The translations under genes and the position numbers were made by a program. Shown piece by piece: positions 8,532 to 17,245 of a stretch of 64,000 bases of DNA. Numbering within the stretch: the first letter of the stretch is position 1; each line of letters opens with the position of its first letter. The notes beneath the pieces were generated by a model, which made no database searches, was not told the DNA's origin, and saw only the letters and a program-made list of their open reading frames with translations. The stretch is from Bacteroidota bacterium (GTDB lineage: Bacteria > Bacteroidota > Bacteroidia > B-17B0 > Aurantibacillaceae). Location of the stretch: NCBI GenBank assembly GCA_017303905.1, contig JAFLBH010000001.1:1403809-1467808 (forward strand), written 5' to 3'.

Positions 8532-9047
8532 ATGAAAATAGAAATCAATAAACCTTGTCACGAAAATTGGGATGCGATGACACCCAATGAAAAGGGCGCT
8601 TTTTGTTCTTTATGCAAAAAGAATGTTGTAGACTTTAGTCAGAAAACGTTAAGCGAAATCAAAGATTTTTTTAGTGAGATTTCTTCTAATGAAAAAGTAT
8701 GCGGACGATTTGAAGAAACACAATTGCAAGCTTTAAGTTTTGATCATTTTTTCGAGCGTTTTAAAAGTTGGAAGCCGGTGCAGCGTTTGGCTTTAATCGT
8801 GTTTTTTGTTTTCGGATTTAGTTTGTTTGGTTGTGCACAGTCACACCCAAAAACACCTGAAATCGTCATGGGAGCGGTTGCTTATGTTCCTCCGGTAGAT
8901 ACAACAAAAAAGATTTCTAAAAGGGATACAGTTCACGCGCCGATTAAAAGCAAAGTAAAAGTTACTCCCGATAGGCCTAAGCAAAAATCAAATAATCGTC
9001 CTCCAAAAATTATGGGAGATGTAATGGTAGAAGATAAACGTCAGTAA
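8532..9047 (+). CDS. Small Cys/His-motif membrane protein, tandem copy 1
   Basis: 171 residues from the ATG at 8532. An upstream in-frame ATG at 8490 sits in the terminator tail and would add 14 residues absent from the paralogue, so it is rejected. The N-terminal domain has Cys9-His10, Trp13, Cys25-x-x-Cys28 and Cys57 (motifs PCHENWDAM, FCSLCKKNVVDFS, VCGRF), a pattern I recall at the head of some Bacteroidota TonB-like proteins; zinc binding is inferred. A single membrane segment (about 85-103, ALIVFFVFGFSLFG) and a Lys/Pro-rich tail follow. Function unknown. The next gene is a close paralogue. Confidence 0.75.
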   Translation: MKIEINKPCHENWDAMTPNEKGAFCSLCKKNVVDFSQKTLSEIKDFFSEISSNEKVCGRFEETQLQALSFDHFFERFKSWKPVQRLALIVFFVFGFSLFGCAQSHPKTPEIVMGAVAYVPPVDTTKKISKRDTVHAPIKSKVKVTPDRPKQKSNNRPPKIMGDVMVEDKRQ

Positions 9048-9065
9048 AATTTAAAATATAAGAGT

Positions 9066-9593
9066 ATGAAAATCGAAATCAATAAACCTTGTCACGAAAA
9101 TTGGGATGCAATGACACCCAATGAAAAGGGCGCTTTTTGTTTAGTTTGTACTAAAAACGTCATTGACTTCAGTAAACAAACCTTGGATGAGATTAAGGAT
9201 TTTTTCTCGAATCTTCCAAAGTCAAACAAAGTATGTGGTCGATTTAAAGAGAGTCAATTGGAAGAATTAAGCTTCGAGCATTTTGCCAATCAGTTTGTAG
9301 GATGGAAACTGATGAATAAAATGGCGGTGGTGTTGTTTTTGGTTTTTGGAATGAGTTTATTCGGTCATGCGCAAAATCCTCCAACCAAACATGTGATGAT
9401 TAAAGGTGAAATCGCCTATGTTCCTAAAGACACATCAAAAATAAAATCCACATCGACAAAAACAATTACACCAAAACCGGAAGATCACCATATCATGGGT
9501 GGGCCGCGTTTTATTCCTGATAAACCTAAGGATGAACCTAAAAAATTAATGGGAAAACCCGCTGTTATCCGCGACCCAAAAGAGAATAGATAA
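9066..9593 (+). CDS. Small Cys/His-motif membrane protein, tandem copy 2
   Basis: 175 residues. Same layout as copy 1: Cys9-His10, Trp13, Cys25-x-x-Cys28, Cys57-Gly-Arg-Phe, one membrane helix (about 86-105) and a Pro/Lys-rich tail containing HIMGGPRF. The first 75 or so bases are almost identical to copy 1, while the tails are quite different. The membrane helix ends FGHAQ where copy 1 has FGCAQ. It is 18 bases downstream of copy 1, so the pair is probably one operon. Likely anchored in the inner membrane with the Cys domain inside; topology is inferred. Confidence 0.75.
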   Translation: MKIEINKPCHENWDAMTPNEKGAFCLVCTKNVIDFSKQTLDEIKDFFSNLPKSNKVCGRFKESQLEELSFEHFANQFVGWKLMNKMAVVLFLVFGMSLFGHAQNPPTKHVMIKGEIAYVPKDTSKIKSTSTKTITPKPEDHHIMGGPRFIPDKPKDEPKKLMGKPAVIRDPKENR

Positions 9594-9596
9594 ATA

Positions 9597-9627
9597 AAAA
9601 ACCCCGATGAAAATTCGGGGTTTTGTT
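9597..9627. terminator. Bidirectional terminator
   Basis: Stem AACCCCGA (9600-9607) and TCGGGGTT (9615-9622) between convergent genes, with A-rich flank on the left and T run on the right. Confidence 0.88.
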
Positions 9628-10116
9628 TTAAAATAATCCTTTAATGTGATTGAGCGTGGAAGGATCATCCCAATGCAGATAACCTACTTGCTCTTTAACG
9701 ATTTGTAAATCTGTATTGACGATATATGTAACCGGTATCGAATGTATGCCTATATCCGGAAAGCGTTTGTTTAGTTTCAGAAATTTAAACGGATATCCGG
9801 TGTTTGATTTAAAATTATTCAGTTTTTCCAATGATTCATCTGTAATACACACAATTTCCACATCACTTAATTCCTTTTCTTTTATTTTATTGATTACTTC
9901 TAATTCCTCCAAACAATTGCCGCACCAGCTGGCATAAAAGGAAATCACCACTTTTTTACCTTTGAGAGTATTGATATCAAAAACAGCTCCGTTTTCGTCA
10001 ACTAAACCTAACTCGTTTAATTTTAGATCGGGCGCAACCCGGTATTTGTTGTAGAAATAAATCGCAGCTAAAGCCGCAATAATCAGCAAAAACAGGTTAA
10101 TTAGCTTTTTTGACAT
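9628..10116 (-). CDS. Membrane-anchored thioredoxin-like protein (TlpA/ResA type)
   Basis: 162 residues. An N-terminal hydrophobic helix (about 4-22) acts as membrane anchor or signal, and a thioredoxin fold follows with the active site WCGNC (Cys65 and Cys68) and the cis-proline segment SIPVTYIV. It should work in the periplasm as a thiol-disulfide reductase, for example in cytochrome c maturation or repair of exported proteins. The partner is not evident from its neighbours. It faces the Cys-motif gene pair tail to tail across a shared terminator. Confidence 0.88.
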   Translation of the reverse strand: MSKKLINLFLLIIAALAAIYFYNKYRVAPDLKLNELGLVDENGAVFDINTLKGKKVVISFYASWCGNCLEELEVINKIKEKELSDVEIVCITDESLEKLNNFKSNTGYPFKFLKLNKRFPDIGIHSIPVTYIVNTDLQIVKEQVGYLHWDDPSTLNHIKGLF

Positions 10117-10181
10117 AAGAAATTAAAAACCGATGGTTAATTGATTATTGGTTTAGGTCGATTTTAGTACAAAATTACGAA

Positions 10182-10189
10182 TAGATTTG
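10182..10189 (+). promoter_or_regulatory. -7 box of the mtgA promoter
   Basis: TAGATTTG, an exact TAnnTTTG match, only 10 bases before the ATG at 10200, so the 5' leader would be very short. Confidence 0.55.
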
Positions 10190-10199
10190 TGTTTTGCGG

Positions 10200-10934
10200 A
10201 TGAAAATTTTGCGTAAAATATTGGGCATCATTTGGCGATTGGTGTTAGGTTTTGTGATTTTATCGGTGGTGTCGGTGATTATTTTTCGCTGGGTTCCGGT
10301 ACCAATTACACCATTAATGGTGATAAGGAGCATAGAACAAAAGATGGATGGCAAGAAAATGAAGATGGAGCATGACTGGGTACCGTTAGAAGAAATTTCT
10401 CCAAAATTACAGCTCGCGGTAGTGTGCAGTGAAGACCAAAATTATTTGAAGCATTTTGGATTTGATTGGGGTGCAATAGAAAAGGCGATGAAAGAAAATG
10501 AAGAGGGAAAGCGCATGAGAGGAGCCAGCACTATTACACAGCAGACTGCCAAAAATGTATTTTTATGGCCGGGTCGAAGTTATATAAGAAAGGCATTTGA
10601 AGTTTGGTTTACACTGTTGATTGAAATTTTTTGGAGTAAAGAGCGCATCATGGAAGTGTACTTGAATAGCATTGAAATGGGTGATGGTGTGTACGGTGCG
10701 GAAGCGGCGGCTCAACATTGGTATAAGAAGAAAGCGATAAAGCTAACGAAGGATGATGCAGCAGGTATAGCAGCGGTGTTACCTAATCCGCGAAAATACA
10801 AAGCGAATCCTCCAACAAATTATATAACAAAACGAAAAGTATGGATTAAACAACAGATGAATTATTGGGGAAATAAATTGGATTACAACAAGTACAAAGA
10901 CGAAGACGAACCCGAAAAACCATCTGAAAAATAA
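10200..10934 (+). CDS. mtgA: Monofunctional peptidoglycan glycosyltransferase
   Basis: Polymerises lipid II into glycan strands at the outer face of the inner membrane. 244 residues from the ATG at 10200; a TTG two codons upstream overlaps the promoter and is not favoured. One N-terminal transmembrane helix (about 9-28) precedes the GT51 domain. The GT51 motifs are visible: EDQNYLKHFGFD with the catalytic Glu, GASTITQQTAKN, KERIMEVYLN and GVYGAEAAAQHWYKK. There is no transpeptidase domain. The next gene, a penicillin-binding-like serine hydrolase, starts 2 bases later, so they are likely co-transcribed. Confidence 0.95.
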   Translation: MKILRKILGIIWRLVLGFVILSVVSVIIFRWVPVPITPLMVIRSIEQKMDGKKMKMEHDWVPLEEISPKLQLAVVCSEDQNYLKHFGFDWGAIEKAMKENEEGKRMRGASTITQQTAKNVFLWPGRSYIRKAFEVWFTLLIEIFWSKERIMEVYLNSIEMGDGVYGAEAAAQHWYKKKAIKLTKDDAAGIAAVLPNPRKYKANPPTNYITKRKVWIKQQMNYWGNKLDYNKYKDEDEPEKPSEK

Positions 10935-10936
10935 TT

Positions 10937-12100
10937 ATGAAGCGCCTTGTATTCATCATCTTTTGGCTCACTTGCCTCAGCTGCGGACAATCCAACTCCG
11001 GAGCAGAATTATATCGTTTACTCGAAAAGGGAGAACCTGAAGTTAAAGATGAAGTAAATGCCAAGTATCGCGAAACTGTAAATAAGCTGGATGAGTTTTT
11101 TAATCATTTGGTAAGTTTGAAGGCATTTAATGGTTCTGTGATCGTGGCTAAAGAAGGAGAAATCATTTATCACAAAGCCTTCGGAATTGCTGACAAAGAA
11201 AATCGTATGCCTGTAACAGATACCACTTCTTTTCAATTAGCTTCAGTTTCAAAAGTAATTACAGCTACAGCTGTAATGATGTTGGTCGAAAAAGGATTGG
11301 TTAAATTGGAAGATACATTTGCTTCTTATTTCCCTGAATTTCCTTATGAAACAATAACCATCAAGCAATTATTAGCGCATCGTTCAGGTCTTCCCAACTA
11401 TTTATATTTCTTAAATGATGTTGTTTCCAATAAAACTACTGTGCTTACAAATCAGGAAGTATTACGATTAATGGCAGAACGAAAACCAAAACCGTATTTA
11501 CGTCCGAATAAAGCATTCAATTATTGCAACACCAATTACGCCATGCTTGCTTTACTAATTGAAAAAGTAAGCAGGAAAACTTATTCTAATTTTTTATATG
11601 AGGAAATTTTCAGACCATTAGGCATGAAGCATTCCGGAACAATTCTGAGCTTGGATAAATTTGAAAAGGCCGTATCAAAACCATATGATTTGCGTTGGAA
11701 GCCAATTGATGTGGAAGCTGCCGATTATGTTGTTGGTGATAAGAGTGTATATTCTACGGCTTACGATATGTTTTTATTCAGCGAAGCTTTGTATCAGGGG
11801 AAATTATTAAATCCTGAGTCGCAACAATTGGCTTACACAGCGATGAGTCGTGAATTAAAACAAAGTAATTATGGATTAGGTTGGCGCATGCGCGATTTCC
11901 GTTCGGATGAAAAGAAAGAAGTGTTTCATAATGGTTGGTGGCATGGTTATCGTACGGCCTTTCACCGACGATTAAGCGACAAGGTAACAATTGTAGTACT
12001 GAGTAATCAATTGAATAAAACAGCCTACCAAACCTGGAAAATTTATGAAGTTTTAGATTCTAAACCTGCTTCTGATAGTACCATGGTTGACGAAGAGTAA
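10937..12100 (+). CDS. Lipoprotein serine hydrolase of the beta-lactamase / class C PBP family
   Basis: 387 residues. The N-terminus ends in a lipobox (LTCLSCG), so it should be a lipoprotein. The beta-lactamase fold is shown by Ser103-Val-Ser-Lys106 (SxxK), Tyr196-Cys-Asn198 (YxN) and a C-terminal HNGWWHGY segment standing for the third motif. Family members include D-aminopeptidases, esterases and EstB-type enzymes, so the substrate cannot be told; true antibiotic resistance is not implied. It follows mtgA by 2 bases and precedes an esterase by 2 bases, which suggests a three-gene operon with a possible cell-wall role. Confidence 0.88.
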   Translation: MKRLVFIIFWLTCLSCGQSNSGAELYRLLEKGEPEVKDEVNAKYRETVNKLDEFFNHLVSLKAFNGSVIVAKEGEIIYHKAFGIADKENRMPVTDTTSFQLASVSKVITATAVMMLVEKGLVKLEDTFASYFPEFPYETITIKQLLAHRSGLPNYLYFLNDVVSNKTTVLTNQEVLRLMAERKPKPYLRPNKAFNYCNTNYAMLALLIEKVSRKTYSNFLYEEIFRPLGMKHSGTILSLDKFEKAVSKPYDLRWKPIDVEAADYVVGDKSVYSTAYDMFLFSEALYQGKLLNPESQQLAYTAMSRELKQSNYGLGWRMRDFRSDEKKEVFHNGWWHGYRTAFHRRLSDKVTIVVLSNQLNKTAYQTWKIYEVLDSKPASDSTMVDEE

Positions 12101-12102
12101 GC

Positions 12103-12777
12103 ATGATACATTATTTTCAAACACAAAAAACCGCCAAAGTAGTTGTTGAAGGTGAAGTAAGTCCAAAACTGAAATCGGTTTGGCTGGTTGCGCATGGTTA
12201 CGGACATCTCGCTTCTTACTTCATTAATAAATTGAAACCTATTTTGAATGAAGAAAATTTAGTGATTGTTCCTGAAGGTTTGCATCGCTATTATTTAAAT
12301 GGTGTGAGCGGAAGAGTGGGCGCCAGTTGGATGACAAAGGAAGAAAGGGAGCATGATATTGCGGATTACTGTAATTATCTGGATGAAGTATATAAGCAAT
12401 TCATTCTTCCGTTAAGTGATAAAATTATAATTAATGTTTTAGGCTTTTCGCAAGGAGGAGCCACCGTTTGCCGATGGGCCTCGTCAACGGAATATAAAAT
12501 TGATAATTTAATAATTTGGGGATCGGTTATTCCGCCGGATATGGTTCCTATAACTGTAGGCAGGGAAAAATTTCTTTCCAAAAACAACATCGGACAATGG
12601 ATTTATGTTGCGGGCGACAAGGATGAATTTCTGAGTCATGAGCAACAAAATGCGCAATTGGAAGAGTTGAAAAAGTATAATATACATCCTGAAACCGTCT
12701 TTTATCAGGGAGGACACGATATAATAGAGGAACCGCTGAGGTTATTAACTCAAAAATGTGTTAAAAAGCGAATGTAA
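12103..12777 (+). CDS. Alpha/beta hydrolase, carboxylesterase/phospholipase-like
   Basis: 224 residues with no signal peptide, so cytoplasmic. The nucleophile elbow GFSQGG has Ser116 in place; HGYGHLASYF near the N-terminus matches the oxyanion region, GDKDEF fits the acid position, and GGHDI at about 207-211 supplies the histidine. This is the layout of the small carboxylesterase/phospholipase family. The natural substrate is unknown. It is probably the third gene of the operon that starts with mtgA. Confidence 0.87.
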   Translation: MIHYFQTQKTAKVVVEGEVSPKLKSVWLVAHGYGHLASYFINKLKPILNEENLVIVPEGLHRYYLNGVSGRVGASWMTKEEREHDIADYCNYLDEVYKQFILPLSDKIIINVLGFSQGGATVCRWASSTEYKIDNLIIWGSVIPPDMVPITVGREKFLSKNNIGQWIYVAGDKDEFLSHEQQNAQLEELKKYNIHPETVFYQGGHDIIEEPLRLLTQKCVKKRM

Positions 12778-12803
12778 ACTATCGTTGTAATTTGCTTTAA
12801 TCT

Positions 12804-12811
12804 TATTTTTG
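12804..12811 (+). promoter_or_regulatory. -7 box of the gldF-gldG promoter
   Basis: TATTTTTG, exact TAnnTTTG, with TTG at 12785-12787. The gldF ATG at 12817 follows after only 5 bases, so the mRNA may be leaderless or nearly so. Confidence 0.6.
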
Positions 12812-12816
12812 CCTTA

Positions 12817-13557
12817 ATGTTTACACTTTATCTCAAAGAAATACGCAGTTTCTTAAGTTCTCTTATTGGTTATGTAGCCATTGGTGTATTCATCACCCTC
12901 ATTGGTGTGTTTATGTGGTTAATACCATCAGAAAGCACGGGTACCAATGTGTTGGAGAATGGTTTTGCCAATATTGATTCCTTATTTATGTTGGCTCCAT
13001 GGGTGTATTTGTTTTTAATTCCAGCCATCACCATGCGTACATTTTCAGAAGAGAAAAAAACCGGCACCATCGAACTTCTTTTAACCCGCCCACTAACCGA
13101 TTTACAAATTGTTTTAGCAAAATATTTTGCCGGATTTACGTTGGTGATTGTGTCATTACTTCCAACTCTTATTTATTATTATTCTGTACATCAATTGGGA
13201 TATCCTAAAGGAAATATTGATACGGGAGCTATGTGGGGTTCTTATATTGGTTTACTTTTTTTAGGTGCAGGGTTTGTGTCTGTTGGAATTTTTGCTTCGG
13301 CTGTTTCAGAAAATCAGGTGATTGCGTTTATCATCGCCATGCTGCTTTGTTTTTTTACGTATACCGGTTTCGATTTTATTGCAGCCTCGGGTTTGTTCGG
13401 TAAGTATGATGCCTTGGTAAAATCATTGGGGATTAATGAACATTATTTAAGCATGAGTCGTGGGGTGGTTGATTCACGCGATGTGATTTATTTCGTAAGT
13501 GTTATCGCCTTGTTTAACGTGTCTACTAAATTAGTTTTACAAAGTCGTAAATGGTAA
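12817..13557 (+). CDS. gldF: Gliding-motility ABC transporter permease GldF
   Basis: 246 residues with six predicted membrane segments. The ABC-2 permease signature region EEKKTGTIELLLTRPL is clear, and the start MFTLYLKEIRSFLSSLIGY matches GldF proteins. In gliding Bacteroidota, GldA (ATPase), GldF and GldG form an ABC transporter linked to gliding; its cargo is not known. The gldA ATPase is not next to it, which is usual. The stop overlaps the gldG start by 7 bases, implying coupled translation. Confidence 0.96.
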   Translation: MFTLYLKEIRSFLSSLIGYVAIGVFITLIGVFMWLIPSESTGTNVLENGFANIDSLFMLAPWVYLFLIPAITMRTFSEEKKTGTIELLLTRPLTDLQIVLAKYFAGFTLVIVSLLPTLIYYYSVHQLGYPKGNIDTGAMWGSYIGLLFLGAGFVSVGIFASAVSENQVIAFIIAMLLCFFTYTGFDFIAASGLFGKYDALVKSLGINEHYLSMSRGVVDSRDVIYFVSVIALFNVSTKLVLQSRKW

Positions 13558-15254
13558 ACGAGAAAAAACATACAGGCACAAATAAAAAACGTGATATCAC
13601 CAATTTTTTAATGGTGGCAGCTATCGTTGTGCTCGCAAATTTCGTTTTCTCATTCTATTTTAAACGATTTGATTTAACAGCCGAAAAGAGATACACGCTG
13701 GCTCCGTCTACGATGAAGCTATTAAAAAACCTCGATGATGTAGTGTTTTTTAAAGTGTATTTGGATGGTGATTTAAATCCTGATTTTACACGCTTGCGTA
13801 ACGAGACAAAAGAGTTGCTCGATGTTTTCAGAGCATATTCAGATAATCAAATCGAATACGAGTTTATCAATCCTTTGGAAAATCCGAACAAGGATGAAAC
13901 GGAAAAGATAGAAAAACAATTATATGAAAAAGGTGTAATACCGGAGGAAGTCACCGACCGTAAGAATAAAAAAACAACCAAGTCATATATTTATCCTGCT
14001 GCTCTGGTAACTTACAAAGGCAAGGAAATTCCTTGGCAAATTTTTAAACGTCAATTGGGTATTTCGCCGGAGGTAGCTATCAATAACTCGGTGCAGGATT
14101 TAGAATACGGATTAACCAACTCCATTCGTAAACTACAAGCGAAAGGAAAAACAGAAATTACCTTTTTAGAAGGTCATGGCGAGCTGGATACACTGCGTCA
14201 GTATGATTTCATGCGCTCGATTGGCGAATACTACAGTGTGAGCCGCGTGGCGATTAATCACAATTTAGAAGCTTTAAAAGGAAGCAGTGCTATTGTTATT
14301 TCACAACCGGATTCAGCTTTTGATGATAAGGATAAGTTCATCATTGATCAATTCATTATGAAAGGTGGAAAGGTTTTATGGATGATTGATCCGGTGTACA
14401 TTAATTATGATACACTCAGAATAAAGGGATTTACATTAGGATTAAACAACGATTTGAATCTGGATGATATGTTGTTTAAATACGGTGTGCGCTTAAATCC
14501 TGTTTTAGTTCAGGATATGCAATGCGGTTTTTTAAATATCAATGTTGGATTTAAAAACGGACAACCCAACTTTCAATTGTTTCCTTGGCTTTATCATCCT
14601 TTAATATTATCCGATGTTGATCATCCAGTAGTGAAAAATCTTGATTTAATTAAGTTTGAGTTCCTGAGCACACTGGATACTGTTTCCGCTAAAGGAATTA
14701 AGAAAACCATTTTATTACGCAGTTCGCGCTATACCAAAACGCAACCTACACCTGCACGCATTGGATTAGCTATGGTTAAGTTTACACCAAAGGAAGATCA
14801 GTTTCATAATTCTTATCAATCGGTAGCGTGTTTATTAGAAGGTTCTTTTAGCTCGGTATTTAGTAATCGCTTACCAAGTGCTATTTTAAATGATTCTACA
14901 ATAGCGTTTCGCGATAAAGGTGTTCCAACAAAAATGATTGTGATTGCAGACGGAGATGTAGCGAAGAATGATATCCGTCCGGGTGTTGGTCCGTTAGCAT
15001 TAGGTTTTGATAGAAATACAGGACAAACTTTCGCTAACAAAACGTTTTTATTGAATTGTATCAATTACCTGGTGGATGATGAAGGTTTGTTGCAATTACG
15101 TGCAAGAGAAGTGAAATTACGTTTATTGGATAAAAAGAAAATTGCCAATCACGAAACCAAATGGCAACTCATAAACATTGCCTTACCATTGGGTATCATT
15201 ATTGTATTCGGATTAATTCAATTTTACTTACGTAAAAAGAAATACGCTTCATAG
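13551..15254 (+). CDS. gldG: Gliding-motility ABC transporter auxiliary protein GldG
   Basis: 567 residues. A short cytoplasmic tail and one transmembrane helix (about 20-38) lead into a large periplasmic part with the ABC-type uncharacterised transport domain (motifs FDLTAEKRYTLAPST, EFINPLENPNKDE, NNSVQDLEYGLTNSIRKL, FLEGHGELDT), and a second transmembrane helix near the C-terminus (about 542-562) ends in KKK. This is the standard GldG layout. It overlaps gldF, with which it forms the permease complex. The genes around are not gld genes. Confidence 0.96.
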   Translation: MVNEKKHTGTNKKRDITNFLMVAAIVVLANFVFSFYFKRFDLTAEKRYTLAPSTMKLLKNLDDVVFFKVYLDGDLNPDFTRLRNETKELLDVFRAYSDNQIEYEFINPLENPNKDETEKIEKQLYEKGVIPEEVTDRKNKKTTKSYIYPAALVTYKGKEIPWQIFKRQLGISPEVAINNSVQDLEYGLTNSIRKLQAKGKTEITFLEGHGELDTLRQYDFMRSIGEYYSVSRVAINHNLEALKGSSAIVISQPDSAFDDKDKFIIDQFIMKGGKVLWMIDPVYINYDTLRIKGFTLGLNNDLNLDDMLFKYGVRLNPVLVQDMQCGFLNINVGFKNGQPNFQLFPWLYHPLILSDVDHPVVKNLDLIKFEFLSTLDTVSAKGIKKTILLRSSRYTKTQPTPARIGLAMVKFTPKEDQFHNSYQSVACLLEGSFSSVFSNRLPSAILNDSTIAFRDKGVPTKMIVIADGDVAKNDIRPGVGPLALGFDRNTGQTFANKTFLLNCINYLVDDEGLLQLRAREVKLRLLDKKKIANHETKWQLINIALPLGIIIVFGLIQFYLRKKKYAS

Positions 15255-15351
15255 AAAGTCGTTAGTAGGCATAGCGAGAGACGCATTTCATTAGACAAAA
15301 GCCTTGTAACCAAAAAAGAATTTCCCGTTATATGGACGTAATTTTAACCTT

Positions 15352-15768
15352 ATGACAAAATTTAGACTCTTAATAATCCTATTATTCTCGTTAATTGTCT
15401 CTATTCAGACAACTATCGGACAAACTCAATTATATGGTGAATGGGAAGTGTTTTGCCCAATGGAAGTAGTTGAAGGTAAAGTGACAAAATATTGTGATCT
15501 ATGTGAATCCGAAATCTCAACCAACAAAATGATGGGTAAAATTGTATATGGCTTCGACACAAAAATCGATAGAGACAGTCTTTATTTAAAAAATAGTGAA
15601 GGAAGAAAATCTATAAAATATTCTTGGGACAAAGAAACTAATGAGATTGAATTTCAATACAAGCAAAAAACTTACAAGTTCATTTCTTTAGGTACCGGCA
15701 GTCCAGATAATCTTGTGCTAAAAGACAAGGATTGTCTATTACTTACATTTACACGCAAGAAAAAATAG
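15352..15768 (+). CDS. Small exported protein of unknown function, lipocalin-like in size
   Basis: 138 residues. A signal peptide (about 1-24, ending TIGQ) precedes a mature part that begins LYGEWEVFCPMEV and shows alternating strands, which hints at a small beta-barrel of the lipocalin or DUF-type stress proteins. It has four cysteines, three of them in YCDLCESE and FCPM. I do not recognise the family. Its flanks (15255-15351 and 15769-15947) hold nothing I can name, and the gene is flanked by unrelated units, so it may be an accessory insertion. Confidence 0.6.
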   Translation: MTKFRLLIILLFSLIVSIQTTIGQTQLYGEWEVFCPMEVVEGKVTKYCDLCESEISTNKMMGKIVYGFDTKIDRDSLYLKNSEGRKSIKYSWDKETNEIEFQYKQKTYKFISLGTGSPDNLVLKDKDCLLLTFTRKKK

Positions 15769-15947
15769 TGGACACATAAGAAAGACGTATCTGTGTAGAG
15801 GTTACAACCTTCTAATACCAAGCAAGCGACGATTTTTTACAGGTTAATGCTTGACTGTGTAACTTGACAAAGCAAAAAACAGACGCCTAGCTTGGGGAAC
15901 GCCGGATTCTATTTGTATTTTCTAAAATCCAGCGACTAAATCTTAAC

Positions 15948-16814
15948 TTATTTATAAGTTTTTGTCATATTGCTTGGTGTCACAATAATGAAATCACCTG
16001 AATCGACAGCATCCTGATTTAATTTTGTAATATCATCTTGTTCGGTAGAAGAAATCACCATCACTTTTAAATTCGGATTTTGTTGTTTTAAATACCATTC
16101 AATAGCTGAATGATGATTGCTGTGATAGGCACCATTGTAATGAATAAAGGTTTGTCCTTTTGTCCAGTTCTTCATAATGAAATGCGCCATGGTCGCATCT
16201 TTAATGGCTTGTGATTTTGGTAAGTTTTCCCCGCCATGTCCGCCACCATTTTCAAAAATATCTTTATAGGCCTTTACACTACCATCATACTTAAAGGGTA
16301 GTGGAGCAATCCATTTTTTTGCTTCTGCATCAATACTGTCTAAACATGCAGTTCCGCGTGAGTAAACCATGTTGGCATAGCGGCGCGGAATATTTGCTGC
16401 CACAAATTTTAAATTGTTTTTTTTAGCAAAGTCTAATAATGGTTTGTAATCAGTGGCGAAGTTGTTCCATAATTTCACTTCATCTTTAAGTGTTTTTTCA
16501 CTGATTCTTCCTGCTAAATATTCATTTAATGCAATTTGATCGTCAGCTTCAAACATTTCGGCACCTAAAACTAATTTGTCTTTTTTCTCGGCATGTACAT
16601 CGCGAGTTAATTCTTTTTGTAGCCAGTGAATAATCGGGTTGTCATGTAATTCACCGAATAATACGATATCGGCTTTTTTAGCTTCGGTAAGCATGGCAGT
16701 GTAATCGGTGACTTTTCCTTTAGCGTCGTAAAGTGCATAAGCGTTTCGGGTATCAGTAACCAAAGTAAAGCTCATCAGAGCAAGTGTGAAGGCGAAGAGT
16801 AATAATTTTTTCAT
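15948..16814 (-). CDS. ChaN-like exported protein (haem-binding uptake, Tiki superfamily)
   Basis: 288 residues with a signal peptide (about 1-20). The mature protein has the ChaN-family motif VLFGELHDN (Gly54 to Asn59), an AEMFE segment, NIPRRYANMV, and HYNGAYHSNHHSAIEWYL toward the C-terminus. ChaN proteins bind haem and the wider family is related to Tiki/TraB proteases. Whether this one binds haem or cleaves a protein cannot be told. The MazG-like gene lies 37 bases upstream on the same strand, so they may share a transcript, although the two jobs are unrelated. Confidence 0.85.
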   Translation of the reverse strand: MKKLLLFAFTLALMSFTLVTDTRNAYALYDAKGKVTDYTAMLTEAKKADIVLFGELHDNPIIHWLQKELTRDVHAEKKDKLVLGAEMFEADDQIALNEYLAGRISEKTLKDEVKLWNNFATDYKPLLDFAKKNNLKFVAANIPRRYANMVYSRGTACLDSIDAEAKKWIAPLPFKYDGSVKAYKDIFENGGGHGGENLPKSQAIKDATMAHFIMKNWTKGQTFIHYNGAYHSNHHSAIEWYLKQQNPNLKVMVISSTEQDDITKLNQDAVDSGDFIIVTPSNMTKTYK

Positions 16815-16851
16815 GATTGTTTTTTAGTTTTAAGAGAATTGTTTGAGCTGA

Positions 16852-17178
16852 TTATTGTAATTTATTGTTGTTGATATGTCGCGAAGCATCGCGTTGAGTT
16901 TTTTTATCTAAGTTTTTCCGCATGGCTTCTTCCAAATTAATTCCGGTTTGATTGGCGATGCAAATAAGTACAAACATTACATCGGCGAGTTCATCCCCAA
17001 GGTCTTTGTTTTTGTCACTTTCTTTTTCGGATTGTTCACCATAGCGTCGTGACATAATTCGTGCTACTTCTCCAACCTCCTCAGTAAGGATTGACATGTT
17101 TGTGAGTTCGCTGAAGTAGCGTACACCGTAAGTTTTAATCCAATTATCGACTTGATTTTGTGCTTCTGAAATCGTCAT
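16852..17178 (-). CDS. MazG-like nucleotide pyrophosphohydrolase
   Basis: 108 residues. The metal-binding MazG signature is present as EEVGE (33-37) and GDELADV (61-67). Enzymes of this group hydrolyse nucleoside triphosphates to monophosphates and clean up abnormal nucleotides. It is a single MazG domain, of the short all-alpha NTP-PPase type, not the two-domain MazG. It is divergent from the symporter gene at 17246. Confidence 0.9.
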   Translation of the reverse strand: MTISEAQNQVDNWIKTYGVRYFSELTNMSILTEEVGEVARIMSRRYGEQSEKESDKNKDLGDELADVMFVLICIANQTGINLEEAMRKNLDKKTQRDASRHINNNKLQ

Positions 17179-17218
17179 AATAGATGCTTTTTCTTTATGT
17201 TACCTTAAATATAATTAT

Positions 17219-17226
17219 TAAGTTTG
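17219..17226 (+). promoter_or_regulatory. -7 box of the symporter promoter
   Basis: TAAGTTTG, exact TAnnTTTG, 19 bases before the ATG at 17246. Confidence 0.5.
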
Positions 17227-17245
17227 AAGTACATAAAACTATCTG

